This document shows positions 19,669 through 28,915 of a DNA stretch of 64,000 bases, piece after piece. Location: the NCBI RefSeq assembly GCF_003287735.1, contig NZ_NSCM01000016.1, positions 1 to 64,000 of the forward strand, given 5' to 3'. The notes under the pieces were generated by a model, which saw only the letters and a list, made by a program, of their open reading frames with translations, searched no databases and had not been told where the DNA came from. The position numbers and the translations under genes are program-made. The DNA is from Photorhabdus bodei. Lineage in GTDB: Bacteria > Pseudomonadota > Gammaproteobacteria > Enterobacterales > Enterobacteriaceae. Within the stretch, counting starts at the first letter, position 1, and the number at the start of each line of letters is the position of its first letter.

Positions 19669-22503
19669 ATGGATAACATCGAAGTTCGGGGCGCACGTAC
19701 CCACAATCTCAAAAATATCAATCTGATAATTCCCCGAGACAAGCTGATCGTTATCACCGGTTTGTCCGGCTCAGGTAAGTCTTCTCTGGCATTTGATACG
19801 CTTTATGCCGAGGGGCAACGTCGCTATGTGGAATCGCTTTCAGCTTATGCGCGCCAGTTCCTGTCACTGATGGAGAAACCCGATGTTGACCATATTGAAG
19901 GATTATCCCCGGCCATTTCTATTGAGCAGAAATCCACGTCCCATAACCCACGCTCAACCGTAGGGACTATTACCGAAATTCATGATTATCTGCGTTTGCT
20001 GTTTGCACGCGTAGGTGAACCTCGTTGCCCAGATCACGATATTCCATTGACGGCACAAACTGTTAGTCAGATGGTAGATAATGTGCTAACACTGCCAGAA
20101 GGTCATCGCCTGATGCTGCTGGCGCCTATCGTCAAAGAGCGAAAAGGCGAGCATACTAAATTGTTGGATAATCTGGCAGCACAAGGTTATATCCGCGCCC
20201 GTATTGATGGTGAAGTCTGTGATCTATCCGATCCGCCGAAATTAGAATTACAGAAGAAACATACCATTGACGTGGTCATTGATCGCTTTAAAGTTCGTGC
20301 CGATCTGGCACAACGCCTCGCTGAATCTTTTGAAACAGCGCTGGAACTTTCAGGCGGCACCGCTATTGTCGCCAATATAGATGATAATACAGCCGAAGAG
20401 CTGATTTTCTCCGCTAACTTTGCGTGTCCTGCATGTGGCTATAGCATGAGTGAGCTGGAACCTCGCCTATTCTCTTTTAACAACCCTGCCGGTGCTTGCC
20501 CAACTTGTGATGGTTTAGGTATTCAGCAATTTTTTGATCCTGATAGAGTCATTCAGAATGGTGATATCTCCCTGGCCGGTGGTGCAATTCGTGGCTGGGA
20601 TCGCCGTAATTTCTACTATTTCCAGATGCTATGTTCATTGGCAGAACATTATAAATTCGATATCGAAGCACCCTTCAATTCCCTCGGCACCAATATTCAG
20701 AAAGTGGTGTTGTACGGTTCCGGTAAACAATCCATCGAATTTAAATACACCAATGACCGTGGCGATACCACAGTGCGTAACCATCCGTTCGAAGGTGTAC
20801 TGCATAATATGGAACGCCGTTATAAAGAGACGGAATCCACCGCCGTTCGGGAGGAACTGGCGAAATATATTAGTAATCGTTCATGTATTTCCTGCCACGG
20901 AACTCGTTTACGTAAAGAAGCCCGTTACGTATTTATTGAGAATACCACTCTGCCGGAGATCTCTGATTTCAGTATCGGCCATGCGATGGATTTTTTCCAA
21001 AACATTAAACTCAGCGGTCAACGTGCACAAATTGCTGAAAAAGTACTGAAAGAGATCCACGACCGTCTGAAATTCCTGGTTAATGTTGGTCTGAATTATC
21101 TGACGCTCTCCCGTTCTGCCGAAACTCTGTCCGGGGGCGAAGCTCAACGTATCCGCCTTGCCAGCCAGATTGGTGCAGGTTTAGTGGGAGTGATGTATGT
21201 ACTTGATGAACCTTCTATTGGGTTGCACCAGCGGGATAATGAACGCCTGTTGGAAACGCTAATCCACTTGCGCAATCTGGGAAATACCGTGATTGTGGTT
21301 GAGCATGATGAGGATGCCATCCGGGCTGCCGACCATATCATTGATATCGGCCCCGGTGCAGGTGTTCATGGCGGTGAAATCGTCGCGGAAGGCACAGTTA
21401 AAGACATTATGGTGAGCAAAGATTCACTAACAGGTCAATTCCTGAGTGGAGAGCGTGAAATTGCCATCCCAGAGAAGCGTATCCCGGCAGATCCGAAAAA
21501 GGTGCTGAAACTGATCGGAGCGAAAGGTAATAACCTGAAAAATGTGACGTTCAATCTGCCAGTTGGGTTATTTACTTGTATTACCGGGGTTTCTGGTTCC
21601 GGTAAATCGACGTTAATCAATGATACGCTGTTTCCGATTGCTCAACGCCAGTTAAATGGCGCAACCAATATCACCCCTGCGCCTTATATCGACATTCAAG
21701 GGCTAGAGCATTTCGATAAAGTGATTGATATTGACCAGAGCCCGATTGGCCGAACTCCCCGCTCTAACCCGGCAACTTATACCGGCATATTTACACCAGT
21801 CCGGGAATTATTCGCTGGCGTACCTGAATCACGCGCTCGTGGTTATACACCTGGACGATTCAGTTTTAACGTTAAAGGTGGGCGCTGTGAAGCTTGCCAA
21901 GGTGATGGCGTTATTAAGGTAGAAATGCACTTCTTGCCTGATATTTATGTCCCTTGTGATCAGTGCAAAGGTAAACGTTATAACCGTGAAACACTGGAAG
22001 TCAAATATAAGGGCAAGAATATCAATGAAGTCTTGAATATGACGATCGAAGAAGCGCGTGAATTCTTTGATGCAGTTCCTGCTCTGGCCCGTAAACTACA
22101 AACCCTCATGGACGTTGGCCTTTCTTATATCCGTCTGGGGCAATCAGCAACCACGTTATCAGGCGGTGAAGCGCAGCGAGTAAAACTGGCACGTGAACTA
22201 TCCAAACGCGGAACTGGGCAGACGTTATATATTCTTGATGAACCAACAACAGGTTTGCATTTTGCTGATATTCAACAACTATTAGCGGTTCTGCATCAGT
22301 TACGCGATCAAGGGAATACCATTGTGGTTATTGAACATAACCTTGATGTGATTAAAACCGCTGACTGGATCGTGGATCTTGGCCCAGAAGGAGGTAGCGG
22401 CGGCGGTGAAGTTCTGATTTCTGGTACCCCAGAAGAGATCGCCAAATGTGAGAAATCACATACTGCACGTTTCCTAAAATCTATATTGAAGAAAGAGGCA
22501 TAA
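19669..22503 (+). CDS. uvrA: Excinuclease ABC subunit A
   Basis: A 944-aa UvrA, the damage-sensing ATPase of nucleotide excision repair that loads UvrB. Two ABC-type nucleotide sites are seen: Walker [11 protein letters not shown] (about residues 31-40) and [10 protein letters not shown] (about 640-649), each with an [18 protein letters not shown] signature and Walker B ([18 protein letters not shown]). Cys-rich modules CPACGYS...CPTC (about 253-280) and CEACQGDG...CDQC (about 740-766) are the zinc sites. It is controlled by the shared SOS box and ends 11 bases before a terminator. Confidence 0.98.
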   Translation: MDNIEVRGARTHNLKNINLIIPRDKLIVITGLSGSGKSSLAFDTLYAEGQRRYVESLSAYARQFLSLMEKPDVDHIEGLSPAISIEQKSTSHNPRSTVGTITEIHDYLRLLFARVGEPRCPDHDIPLTAQTVSQMVDNVLTLPEGHRLMLLAPIVKERKGEHTKLLDNLAAQGYIRARIDGEVCDLSDPPKLELQKKHTIDVVIDRFKVRADLAQRLAESFETALELSGGTAIVANIDDNTAEELIFSANFACPACGYSMSELEPRLFSFNNPAGACPTCDGLGIQQFFDPDRVIQNGDISLAGGAIRGWDRRNFYYFQMLCSLAEHYKFDIEAPFNSLGTNIQKVVLYGSGKQSIEFKYTNDRGDTTVRNHPFEGVLHNMERRYKETESTAVREELAKYISNRSCISCHGTRLRKEARYVFIENTTLPEISDFSIGHAMDFFQNIKLSGQRAQIAEKVLKEIHDRLKFLVNVGLNYLTLSRSAETLSGGEAQRIRLASQIGAGLVGVMYVLDEPSIGLHQRDNERLLETLIHLRNLGNTVIVVEHDEDAIRAADHIIDIGPGAGVHGGEIVAEGTVKDIMVSKDSLTGQFLSGEREIAIPEKRIPADPKKVLKLIGAKGNNLKNVTFNLPVGLFTCITGVSGSGKSTLINDTLFPIAQRQLNGATNITPAPYIDIQGLEHFDKVIDIDQSPIGRTPRSNPATYTGIFTPVRELFAGVPESRARGYTPGRFSFNVKGGRCEACQGDGVIKVEMHFLPDIYVPCDQCKGKRYNRETLEVKYKGKNINEVLNMTIEEAREFFDAVPALARKLQTLMDVGLSYIRLGQSATTLSGGEAQRVKLARELSKRGTGQTLYILDEPTTGLHFADIQQLLAVLHQLRDQGNTIVVIEHNLDVIKTADWIVDLGPEGGSGGGEVLISGTPEEIAKCEKSHTARFLKSILKKEA

Positions 22504-22513
22504 TTCATAGATA

Positions 22514-22537
22514 GGGGCTCAATTAGCCCCTTATTTT
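22514..22537 (+). terminator. uvrA intrinsic terminator
   Basis: GGGGCT (22514-22519) and AGCCCC (22525-22530) form a stem with a 5-base loop followed by TTATTTT. Convergent psuG ends 27 bases further on. Confidence 0.8.
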
Positions 22538-22563
22538 CTAGCCGCAACTTTTTGAAACGGATT

Positions 22564-23502
22564 TCACATGCGGCGTTCCCAATAGCAACAGGCAATTTTC
22601 GCTGCCAGTTCAGCGTTATTGAGCACTAACTGAATATTGGAAGATAGGCTATTGCCCCCGGTTAACTCAGAGACTCTCGCTAACAAAAACGGCGTACACG
22701 CTTTCCCATTTACTCTCTGTTCTATGGATTCGCGTACTGCCTGTTCGATAGCAGTATTGATCTCCGCTTCCGGCATGGCGTATGGCTCAGGGATAGGATT
22801 GGCAATCACCAAACCACCCTGTAATCCAGTATCCCATTTTACTGCCATCGCCTGAGCTATCTGTTCTGGGGAATCCAGACGAATATTGACGGGAAATGGG
22901 CTGGTACGGCAGAAAAATGCCGGTAAAGAGTGAGTCTGATAGCCAATCAGTGGTACGCCATGAGTTTCGAGATATTCTGTTGTCAGGCCAAGATCCAGAA
23001 TAGATTTAGCACCAGCACAGACTACCGCGACACTGGTTTTCGACAATTCCTGTAAATCGGCCGAAATATCAAAAGTCTGTTCCGCTCCCCGGTGCACACC
23101 ACCAATACCGCCGGTAGCGAAGATTCTAATCCCGGCCATTGCCGCAATAATCATGGTAGAAGCTACCGTCGTCGCGCCATTTTTTCCGGCCGCGATAACA
23201 AAGGGTAAATCACGACGACTGACTTTAGTTATCTTGTCACCTTCTCTACCCAAAAACTCTATTTCTTCATGCGACAGACCTGCTTTCATCATCCCATTGA
23301 TAACAGCAATTGTCGCAGGAACAGCTCCATTTTCCCTGATTTTCTGCTCAACTTGTAGCGCAGTCTTTATATTTTGCGGGTAAGGCATTCCATGAGCAAT
23401 AATGGTAGATTCCAACGCAACAACCGGTCGGTTATTCTCTAAGGCCTCTGTAACTTCCGGGGAAATATCCAAATATTTATTGCTAATAGCATGATTTTTC
23501 AT
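22564..23502 (-). CDS. psuG: Pseudouridine-5'-phosphate glycosidase
   Basis: A 312-aa enzyme that breaks the C-glycosidic bond of pseudouridine 5'-phosphate to uracil and ribose 5-phosphate with a Mn-dependent mechanism. Family segments: VVALESTIIAHGMPYPQN (about 27-44), GKNGATTVASTMIIA (about 107-121), ATGGIGGVHRG, and CAGAKSILDLGLTTE carrying the catalytic Lys (about 163). It starts two bases after the psuK stop, so the pair is one operon and the kinase supplies the substrate. The usual length is about 310. Confidence 0.95.
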   Translation of the reverse strand: MKNHAISNKYLDISPEVTEALENNRPVVALESTIIAHGMPYPQNIKTALQVEQKIRENGAVPATIAVINGMMKAGLSHEEIEFLGREGDKITKVSRRDLPFVIAAGKNGATTVASTMIIAAMAGIRIFATGGIGGVHRGAEQTFDISADLQELSKTSVAVVCAGAKSILDLGLTTEYLETHGVPLIGYQTHSLPAFFCRTSPFPVNIRLDSPEQIAQAMAVKWDTGLQGGLVIANPIPEPYAMPEAEINTAIEQAVRESIEQRVNGKACTPFLLARVSELTGGNSLSSNIQLVLNNAELAAKIACCYWERRM

Positions 23503-23504
23503 GA

Positions 23505-24590
23505 TTATAATTCCAACAGTTTTTGGACACTGCCATTTGACAGATTTGGATTATTGGTCAATTCGCAAGAGAGCGTGAGCGCAGAGCACCCTTGAGCAAA
23601 GCGAACACTTTCTGCCAGCGTCATATTTTCTAGCCAGCAGTTCACCAGCCCAGCCATCATGGCATCTCCGGCACCTGTTACATTGACAATCTTGATACTG
23701 ATGGGAAGTGACCAGCCTGCCACACCATTACTTTCACTAAAGTAGACACCTTCTACGCCCATGCTGAGTACCAACCGCTGTACACCTTGATCGTGAAACC
23801 ATCGCGCCACTGCCGGAACATCGGTAGGTTGGGTGATTTTCATTCCACTCAGTGCTTCCGCCTCCAGACAATTAGGTTTTAAGGTGTGGATATAGGAAAG
23901 CCAGTTTTTAATCTTAGGTGCTTTAAATGCGGATACTGTATCCACAAATACCGGTACCGTTCCGGCATTAGTCAACAGCCAAACCAAAGCTTCTTCAGAT
24001 AAATTGCAATCAATAACCAGTACGCCAGCGTGCTGAATAAGATTACAATGATTCGCTAACAACGATGGCGTCAGTTTTTCCAAAATATGCATGTCATTGA
24101 TGGCAACCAACATCTCACCACCGTCATCTAATAAGGAGACATATGTCGAGGTATTTTCACCATAAAACTTATAGCAATAGTTGACATTAACACCTGCGCA
24201 TCTGGCCTGATCCAGTAAAGTGCTACCATAGAAATCATCGCCAACCACAGAAATAAGATGACATTCTTTACCTAATAACGCGATATTTTGGGCAATATTT
24301 CTGCCTACACCACCGGGGGTACATTTTATTTTTCCTGGGTTAGAGTCTTGATAAATGAGTTTATTCGATGCATAACCGTAAACATCCATATTAATAGAAC
24401 CAACCGCCACCACATAATTGTGATCAGACAAAATATAACCTTTTCCTTTTATATATCCCTTATTCATTAAATTCATAATATGACCAGCAACACCGGAGCG
24501 ACTTATACCTAAAATATCGGCCATTTCCTGCTGTGGAATTAACGGATCTCGTCTCAGAAGCTGCAATATTTGTTTTTCCCGATTCGTCAT
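23505..24590 (-). CDS. psuK: HTH-PfkB kinase fusion, probable pseudouridine kinase
   Basis: A 361-aa protein with an N-terminal winged-helix HTH (REKQILQLLRRDPLIPQQEM, then ADILGISRSGVAGHIMNLM, residues 3-45) fused to a ribokinase/PfkB kinase. The kinase ends with the catalytic VTGAGDAMMAGLVNC (about residues 300-314), and the N-terminal substrate lid VAVGSINMDVYG is visible. Architecture and length match E. coli YeiI, and the position next to psuG makes pseudouridine the likely substrate, giving pseudouridine 5'-phosphate. ATG at 24590 is preferred over a GTG at 24620 by family length. The HTH could let the kinase regulate its own operon. No transporter (psuT) is present nearby. Confidence 0.85.
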   Translation of the reverse strand: MTNREKQILQLLRRDPLIPQQEMADILGISRSGVAGHIMNLMNKGYIKGKGYILSDHNYVVAVGSINMDVYGYASNKLIYQDSNPGKIKCTPGGVGRNIAQNIALLGKECHLISVVGDDFYGSTLLDQARCAGVNVNYCYKFYGENTSTYVSLLDDGGEMLVAINDMHILEKLTPSLLANHCNLIQHAGVLVIDCNLSEEALVWLLTNAGTVPVFVDTVSAFKAPKIKNWLSYIHTLKPNCLEAEALSGMKITQPTDVPAVARWFHDQGVQRLVLSMGVEGVYFSESNGVAGWSLPISIKIVNVTGAGDAMMAGLVNCWLENMTLAESVRFAQGCSALTLSCELTNNPNLSNGSVQKLLEL

Positions 24591-24620
24591 TTTTGGACAC
24601 TTGTTTGTTCTTAAACACAC

Positions 24621-24999
24621 GTTTGTTTTATGTGTTAAAGGAAAAATAGTAAAGTGGGATTTTTTACTTTACAACGAAGTTGGGAGAACGATCGTAAGAA
24701 TATATGACTGGATTATCAGCCCTATTTTATGTGATAACCATCAAGTAAAATCCTGCTAAACAATCCTTTTTGCTGCATATTAATAATCAACCCGTGTTTT
24801 ACGCTAGAAATAAATTCAACAAAACAAAGATCTAAGTAAACCCTTATCGAAAGCTAACAAATGTTTGGATATACCTTGAAATGGTGAGAATTATTTTTCA
24901 CCATCTGAAACATGTTTCATGAAAAATTGATCTGCTTCACATTAAAAAACATACTTCATAGCCGAAAATATCCATGAACAAATTATATACGCTGCGATT
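24621..24999. other. Gap upstream of psuK with small palindromes
   Basis: No gene. ATGGTGA (24881-24887) and TCACCAT (24898-24904) form a 7-bp hairpin, followed by the perfect palindrome GAAACATGTTTC at 24907-24918. Their role is unknown; binding by the PsuK HTH or another regulator is possible. The psuK promoter should lie in 24600-24720. Confidence 0.35.
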
Positions 25000-25125
25000 A
25001 TACCCTATGGATTTCAAGATGCATCGCGACGGCAAGGGAGTGAATCCCCGGGAGCATAGCAAACTATGTGACCGGGGTGAGCGAGTGCAGCCAACAAAGA
25101 GGCAACTTGAAAGATGACGGATATA
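25000..25125 (+). repeat. ERIC (IRU) element, copy 1
   Basis: A ~127-bp imperfect palindrome beginning TATACCCTATGGATTTCAAG and ending GATGACGGATATA. The core GTGACCGGGGTGAGCG and, on the other strand, CTCCCGGGGATTC match the two classical ERIC primer regions. CATAG/CTATG and CCCCGG/CCGGGG give the central stem. It lies between psuK and hicA. Confidence 0.93.
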
Positions 25126-25190
25126 GAATAATTTTCACGTCAGATTTCATCCTATAAAGAATAAATCTAAATGTTCATAACTCTATTACG

Positions 25191-25245
25191 CTTATAAACA
25201 AAAATGCTTATAAACCTCTTGCTTATATAAACAAAAATGTTTATG
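25191..25245. promoter_or_regulatory. Probable hicAB promoter/operator repeats
   Basis: Two direct copies of a CTTATAAACAAAAATG-like unit (25191-25215 and 25221-25245, the second with an extra TA), each followed by a TTATAAAC or TTTATG half, lie 34-88 bases upstream of the hicA start. Such iterated AT-rich units upstream of a type II module are the expected binding site of the HTH antitoxin HicB. Confidence 0.5.
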
Positions 25246-25278
25246 TTTATTTTCAAGTTAAACAAACAGGAGGAGGCA

Positions 25279-25455
25279 GTGAAGCAAAGCGAGTTTCGCC
25301 GGTGGCTTAAAGCTCAGGGAGCAGAATTCAAAGATGGGACTAACCACTTGAAAGTTTTCCTGAACGGTAAGCAAACCACGATGCCAAGGCACCCTAGTAA
25401 AGAAATCCCAGAACCACTGAGGAAATTAATATTAAAACAGCTAGGCATCAAATGA
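25279..25455 (+). CDS. hicA: HicA mRNA interferase toxin
   Basis: A 58-aa HicA toxin with a dsRNA-binding-like fold that cleaves mRNA during starvation or antitoxin loss. The family pattern SEFRRWLKAQGAEF, DGTNHLKVFLNG with the catalytic His, then the C-terminal helix PEPLRKLILKQLGI is complete. A GTG start at 25279 fits the triple AGG run ending at 25276; upstream ATG codons (25237) would give an atypical extension. HicB starts 52 bases downstream. Confidence 0.9.
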   Translation: MKQSEFRRWLKAQGAEFKDGTNHLKVFLNGKQTTMPRHPSKEIPEPLRKLILKQLGIK

Positions 25456-25506
25456 CAGACCGGCCCCAAGGGGCTGGTTACTCGCATAAATTCACTGAGT
25501 AAAAAT

Positions 25507-25914
25507 ATGCGATATCCAGTAAAATTCGAACATGACGAAACAGGTTGGGCTGTGATGTTCCCAGATATCCCAGAAGCCTTAACAGGCGGAGATACCAGAG
25601 AAGAAGCATTAGCTATGGCGCAGGATGCTCTGGTTACTGCGTTTGATTTCTACTTTGAAGACCGGCGCGAAATACCAACACCATCGACTAAAGGTGAAGC
25701 TTTTGTCGAAGTACCAGCCAGTATAGCGGCTAAGGTTTTACTGTTGAATACGATGCTTCAAACAAGAACAAGCAACGCAGAACTTGCACGGTTACTGGGA
25801 ACTCGACCGCAAGAAATTCAACGTATAGTGTCATTAAGTCATAGCACTAAAATTGACACTATCGCGAATGCGTTAAATGCCTTGGGTAAACATCTGGAAC
25901 TTGTTGCCATTTAA
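25507..25914 (+). CDS. hicB: HicB antitoxin
   Basis: A 135-aa HicB antitoxin. The N-terminal partial RNase H-like fold (YPVKFEHDETGWAVMFPDIP, then EALAMAQDAL, residues 3-45) blocks HicA; the C-terminal HTH (SNAELARLLGTRPQEIQRIV, about 88-107) binds the operator. It is longer than minimal HicB proteins because of that HTH domain, as in chromosomal enterobacterial modules. A perfect 13-bp terminator hairpin closes the operon 18 bases after the stop. Confidence 0.92.
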   Translation: MRYPVKFEHDETGWAVMFPDIPEALTGGDTREEALAMAQDALVTAFDFYFEDRREIPTPSTKGEAFVEVPASIAAKVLLLNTMLQTRTSNAELARLLGTRPQEIQRIVSLSHSTKIDTIANALNALGKHLELVAI

Positions 25915-25932
25915 ACATCACCATCAAATAGT

Positions 25933-25968
25933 CTTAAACCTTGCCGTGGCAAGGTTTAAGTAAATAAA
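25933..25968. terminator. Strong bidirectional terminator after hicB
   Basis: CTTAAACCTTGCC (25933-25945) and GGCAAGGTTTAAG (25948-25960) make a perfect 13-bp stem with a 2-base loop. TAAATAAATTT follows on the plus strand. It separates hicAB from the convergent immunity gene. Confidence 0.85.
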
Positions 25969-25985
25969 TTTAAATTACAGCTTCA

Positions 25986-26240
25986 CTACCATTTATCTCG
26001 ATAGTCAAATGATATTTGATACCAATATTTATCTGTTTCAATTTTATTTTTAAAACATGATTCAAGTGTTGTCACCCATTCTTTTTTTACATCGAATACA
26101 CCATTATTAATATTATCTTCAATAGGAAGCCCTAATTTTTCTATTACTGAACCATCATCTCCCAGATCTCCAGAATATTCCTCACCAATAAACTCTTCCG
26201 TTTTTTTATCAAACCACGCAATATTTAACTTTAATCCCAT
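25986..26240 (-). CDS. Orphan colicin E3/cloacin-type immunity protein
   Basis: An 84-aa protein that follows the colicin E3 immunity protein almost residue for residue: MGLKLNIAWFDKKTEEF, GEEYSGDLGDDGSVIEKLG, DNINNGVFDVKKEW, and the C-terminal ISFDYRDKW. E3-type immunity proteins bind and inactivate the 16S-rRNA-cutting RNase domain of their cognate bacteriocin. GAGGTGAATT precedes the ATG. No colicin/cloacin gene or rRNase domain lies next to it, so it is an orphan, perhaps protecting against a kin bacteriocin or a toxin encoded elsewhere. A Fur-box-like palindrome lies 58 bases upstream. Confidence 0.88.
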   Translation of the reverse strand: MGLKLNIAWFDKKTEEFIGEEYSGDLGDDGSVIEKLGLPIEDNINNGVFDVKKEWVTTLESCFKNKIETDKYWYQISFDYRDKW

Positions 26241-26297
26241 AATTCACCTCATATATAAACACAGACAATTAAGGTAGAAAAAAATTGATCTCAAACA

Positions 26298-26316
26298 ATA
26301 ATGATTATCATTATTT
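26298..26316. promoter_or_regulatory. Fur-box-like palindrome upstream of the immunity gene
   Basis: AATAATGATTATCATTATT agrees with the 19-bp Fur consensus GATAATGATAATCATTATC at 16 positions. It is 58 bases upstream of the immunity gene start, with no other gene nearby that it could serve, so iron-dependent repression is predicted. Confidence 0.65.
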
Positions 26317-26446
26317 ATATAAAATAAACACCAATTAAGATTAATAATACTCGTTACTAACTCAGTATAGAATGGAAGACTGAAAAGAATATGTGAATGA
26401 AGTTACTATAAATTCGACATATTAAATTAATATTAGGAAAGAGAAT

Positions 26447-26470
26447 AAGCGCACCATAAATAGTGCGCTT
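26447..26470 (-). terminator. tyrB terminator
   Basis: AAGCGCAC (26447-26454) and GTGCGCTT (26463-26470) form an 8-bp stem; on the minus strand it is followed by ATTCTCTTTCC. It lies 74 bases beyond the tyrB stop. Confidence 0.75.
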
Positions 26471-26543
26471 TAAGGAGGTGTTTACTGCTATTTTACAAAA
26501 TTGTCGATCATTATCATCGATAGTAAATCATTTATATTAAAAT

Positions 26544-27743
26544 TTATGACTTATTTACCATCGCAAATGTTTCAGCAATACGTGCAACATTATGATGGTT
26601 GACGCCCGCCATACAGACTCGGCCATTACCGACCAGATAAACAGCAAATTCTTGGCGCAAGCGATCCACCTGTTTCTCGCTAAAACCGGTATAGCTGAAC
26701 ATCCCGCGTTGTTTCAGAAAATACTCAAAGTTTTTCTCTGGTAATGCGATTTTCAAAGCATCCACCAGCACCGTACGCATTTCCAAAATACGTAAGCGCA
26801 TATGTTCAACTTCTGTCAACCATTGTGCCTTCAAAGCAGGATCAGTTAGTACTTTAGCCACAACCTGTGCACCAAAACTCGGTGGGCTAGAGTAGACGCG
26901 ACGCACACCCGCTTTCAACTGCCCCAATACCCGCTCTTTGGTCTGTTCATCATCACAAATGACAGACAAGCCACCCACGCGCTCACCATACATAGAAAAT
27001 ATCTTGGAGAAAGAGTTGCTCACCAGACAAGGCAAACCAGCGTTCGCCATTGCACGAATAGCATAAGCATCTTTTTCCATACCATCCCCAAGCCCCTGAT
27101 AAGCAATATCAAGGAATGGCAATAATTCTCTCTCTTTAACAATTTGAACAACCTGATCCCATTGCTCATAGGTTAGATCCGATCCGGTTGGGTTATGGCA
27201 ACAAGGGTGCATCACAATAATGCTTTTTGCCGGCAATTTCCTGAATGTTTCCAGCATTTCATTGAATTTTACCCCTTTAGTCTGTGTATCAAAATAAGGG
27301 TAATAGTTCACCTTAATACCCGCCCCCGTAAAAATAGCCGCGTGGTTTTCCCAAGTTGGATCACTGCACCACACTTCTGAATCAGGGAAATAGCGATGCA
27401 AAAAGTCAGCACCAATTTTAAGGGCGCCAGAACCGCCTAATGATTGAATCGTTGCCACCATCCTCTGTTTCAACACCGGATGATCTTTACCAAATAGCAG
27501 TTCCTGAACCGCAAGACGATAGGATTCCAATCCTTCCATTGGCAGATAAAGAGAGGCCGTTTGTGATAACGCCCTAAGTTGTTCTTCCGCGGTAGCCACC
27601 GCCTGCAATTGCGGAGTCACTCCCTGCTCATCGTAATAAAGCCCGATGCTCAGATTAATTTTTTCCGCACGGGGATCTTTTTTAAACTCTTCAGCCAGCG
27701 AAAGAATCGGATCACCAGCATAAGCATCAACATTCTGGAACAT
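26544..27743 (-). CDS. tyrB: Aromatic-amino-acid aminotransferase
   Basis: A 399-aa class I PLP aminotransferase for the last step of tyrosine, phenylalanine and (in part) aspartate or leucine synthesis. [10 protein letters not shown] (substrate arm) near 190-199, [10 protein letters not shown] and [17 protein letters not shown] carrying the Schiff-base Lys (about 259) are intact. [12 protein letters not shown] near the C-terminus is TyrB-like. AAGGAGTAGAGCCTG precedes the ATG. The dnaB-alr-tyrB order is the E. coli order, which supports TyrB rather than AspC. Confidence 0.93.
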   Translation of the reverse strand: MFQNVDAYAGDPILSLAEEFKKDPRAEKINLSIGLYYDEQGVTPQLQAVATAEEQLRALSQTASLYLPMEGLESYRLAVQELLFGKDHPVLKQRMVATIQSLGGSGALKIGADFLHRYFPDSEVWCSDPTWENHAAIFTGAGIKVNYYPYFDTQTKGVKFNEMLETFRKLPAKSIIVMHPCCHNPTGSDLTYEQWDQVVQIVKERELLPFLDIAYQGLGDGMEKDAYAIRAMANAGLPCLVSNSFSKIFSMYGERVGGLSVICDDEQTKERVLGQLKAGVRRVYSSPPSFGAQVVAKVLTDPALKAQWLTEVEHMRLRILEMRTVLVDALKIALPEKNFEYFLKQRGMFSYTGFSEKQVDRLRQEFAVYLVGNGRVCMAGVNHHNVARIAETFAMVNKS

Positions 27744-27796
27744 CAGGCTCTACTCCTTATCAGTTAGTTATTCAATAAACAATATAACCTACAACA

Positions 27797-28876
27797 TTAT
27801 TCGTCCAGGTATTCCATTACCACTCTGGAAGTGAGTTTAGTCACCAGCTCATAAGTAATGATACCGGTGCGTTCAGCAATCCGCTCCACCGGCAGCACAT
27901 CTCCCCAGAGGACCGCTTCATCACCCACTTTATCTGTCGCATCTGGCCCCAAATCAACAGAGATCATATCCATTGAAACACGGCCAGCAATCGGCACTTC
28001 ACGGCCATTAATATGTATTGGCGTTCCTGAAGGCGCACTGCGCGGATAACCATCACCATAACCGATAGCCACAACGCCAAGACAAGTATCACGTTCACTG
28101 ACCCAGGTCCCGCCATAGCCAACCGACTCGCCAGCTTTATGCTTACGAACAGCAATTAAGCTCGACTTTAAGGTCATTGCTGGGATCAAGTTAAAATCCA
28201 CGGCCGTTTTATCAGACAATGGCGATACACCATACATCATCAGCCCAGGACGCACCCAATCTTGATGGACTTCCGGCCACAACAGGATACCTCCCGATGC
28301 ATCAATAGATTTTTCTCCCGGTTTGTCAGCACAGAAAGCCTGAAAACAGGCTATCTGCTGGCAAGTGGTGTCTACCGTTGGTTCATCAGCCCGGCCAAAA
28401 TGGCTGACAATATTGACGGGCTGCTGTACATTTTTACAACGACTTAGCCGTTGATAAAATTCTTCCGCATCTTCCGGCCTTACACCTAAGCGATGCATCC
28501 CGCTATCCAGTTTCATCCATACTTTTACCGGATGAGATAACTTAGCTTGTTCCAGTGCTTCCAACTGTTCAACACTGTGAACCACCGTTTCAATATGGTT
28601 AGCAACCAGTACTGGCAGGTCAGTCGCATCAAAGCATCCTTCCAGTAACAGAATCGGTTTAACGATACCACCATGACGCAACGTCAAGGCTTCACCAATT
28701 CGCGCTACACCGAAACAATCGGCATCGTCCAGCGTATGTGCTGTCTCCAGTAAACCGTGGCCATAAGCGTTTGCTTTCACAACTGCAATCAGATTGCTTT
28801 TAGGAGCAAGCTCCCTTACCCGTTGCAAGTTATGTCGCAGAGCGCGGCGGTCAATAACTGCGGTTGCCGCTTTCAT
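27797..28876 (-). CDS. alr: Alanine racemase, biosynthetic
   Basis: A 359-aa fold-type III PLP racemase that supplies D-alanine for peptidoglycan (and, in this genome, possibly for the dlt operon). The PLP Lys lies in [10 protein letters not shown] (Lys34) and the second catalytic base Tyr in SVGYGGTW (about 255). [10 protein letters not shown] is the family's dimer and active-site segment. It sits 39 bases downstream of dnaB and 53 upstream of tyrB, the enterobacterial order. Confidence 0.96.
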   Translation of the reverse strand: MKAATAVIDRRALRHNLQRVRELAPKSNLIAVVKANAYGHGLLETAHTLDDADCFGVARIGEALTLRHGGIVKPILLLEGCFDATDLPVLVANHIETVVHSVEQLEALEQAKLSHPVKVWMKLDSGMHRLGVRPEDAEEFYQRLSRCKNVQQPVNIVSHFGRADEPTVDTTCQQIACFQAFCADKPGEKSIDASGGILLWPEVHQDWVRPGLMMYGVSPLSDKTAVDFNLIPAMTLKSSLIAVRKHKAGESVGYGGTWVSERDTCLGVVAIGYGDGYPRSAPSGTPIHINGREVPIAGRVSMDMISVDLGPDATDKVGDEAVLWGDVLPVERIAERTGIITYELVTKLTSRVVMEYLDE

Positions 28877-28915
28877 TCTATTCCTTAAATTTATTAATTC
28901 TTTGGTGGTTAATAC

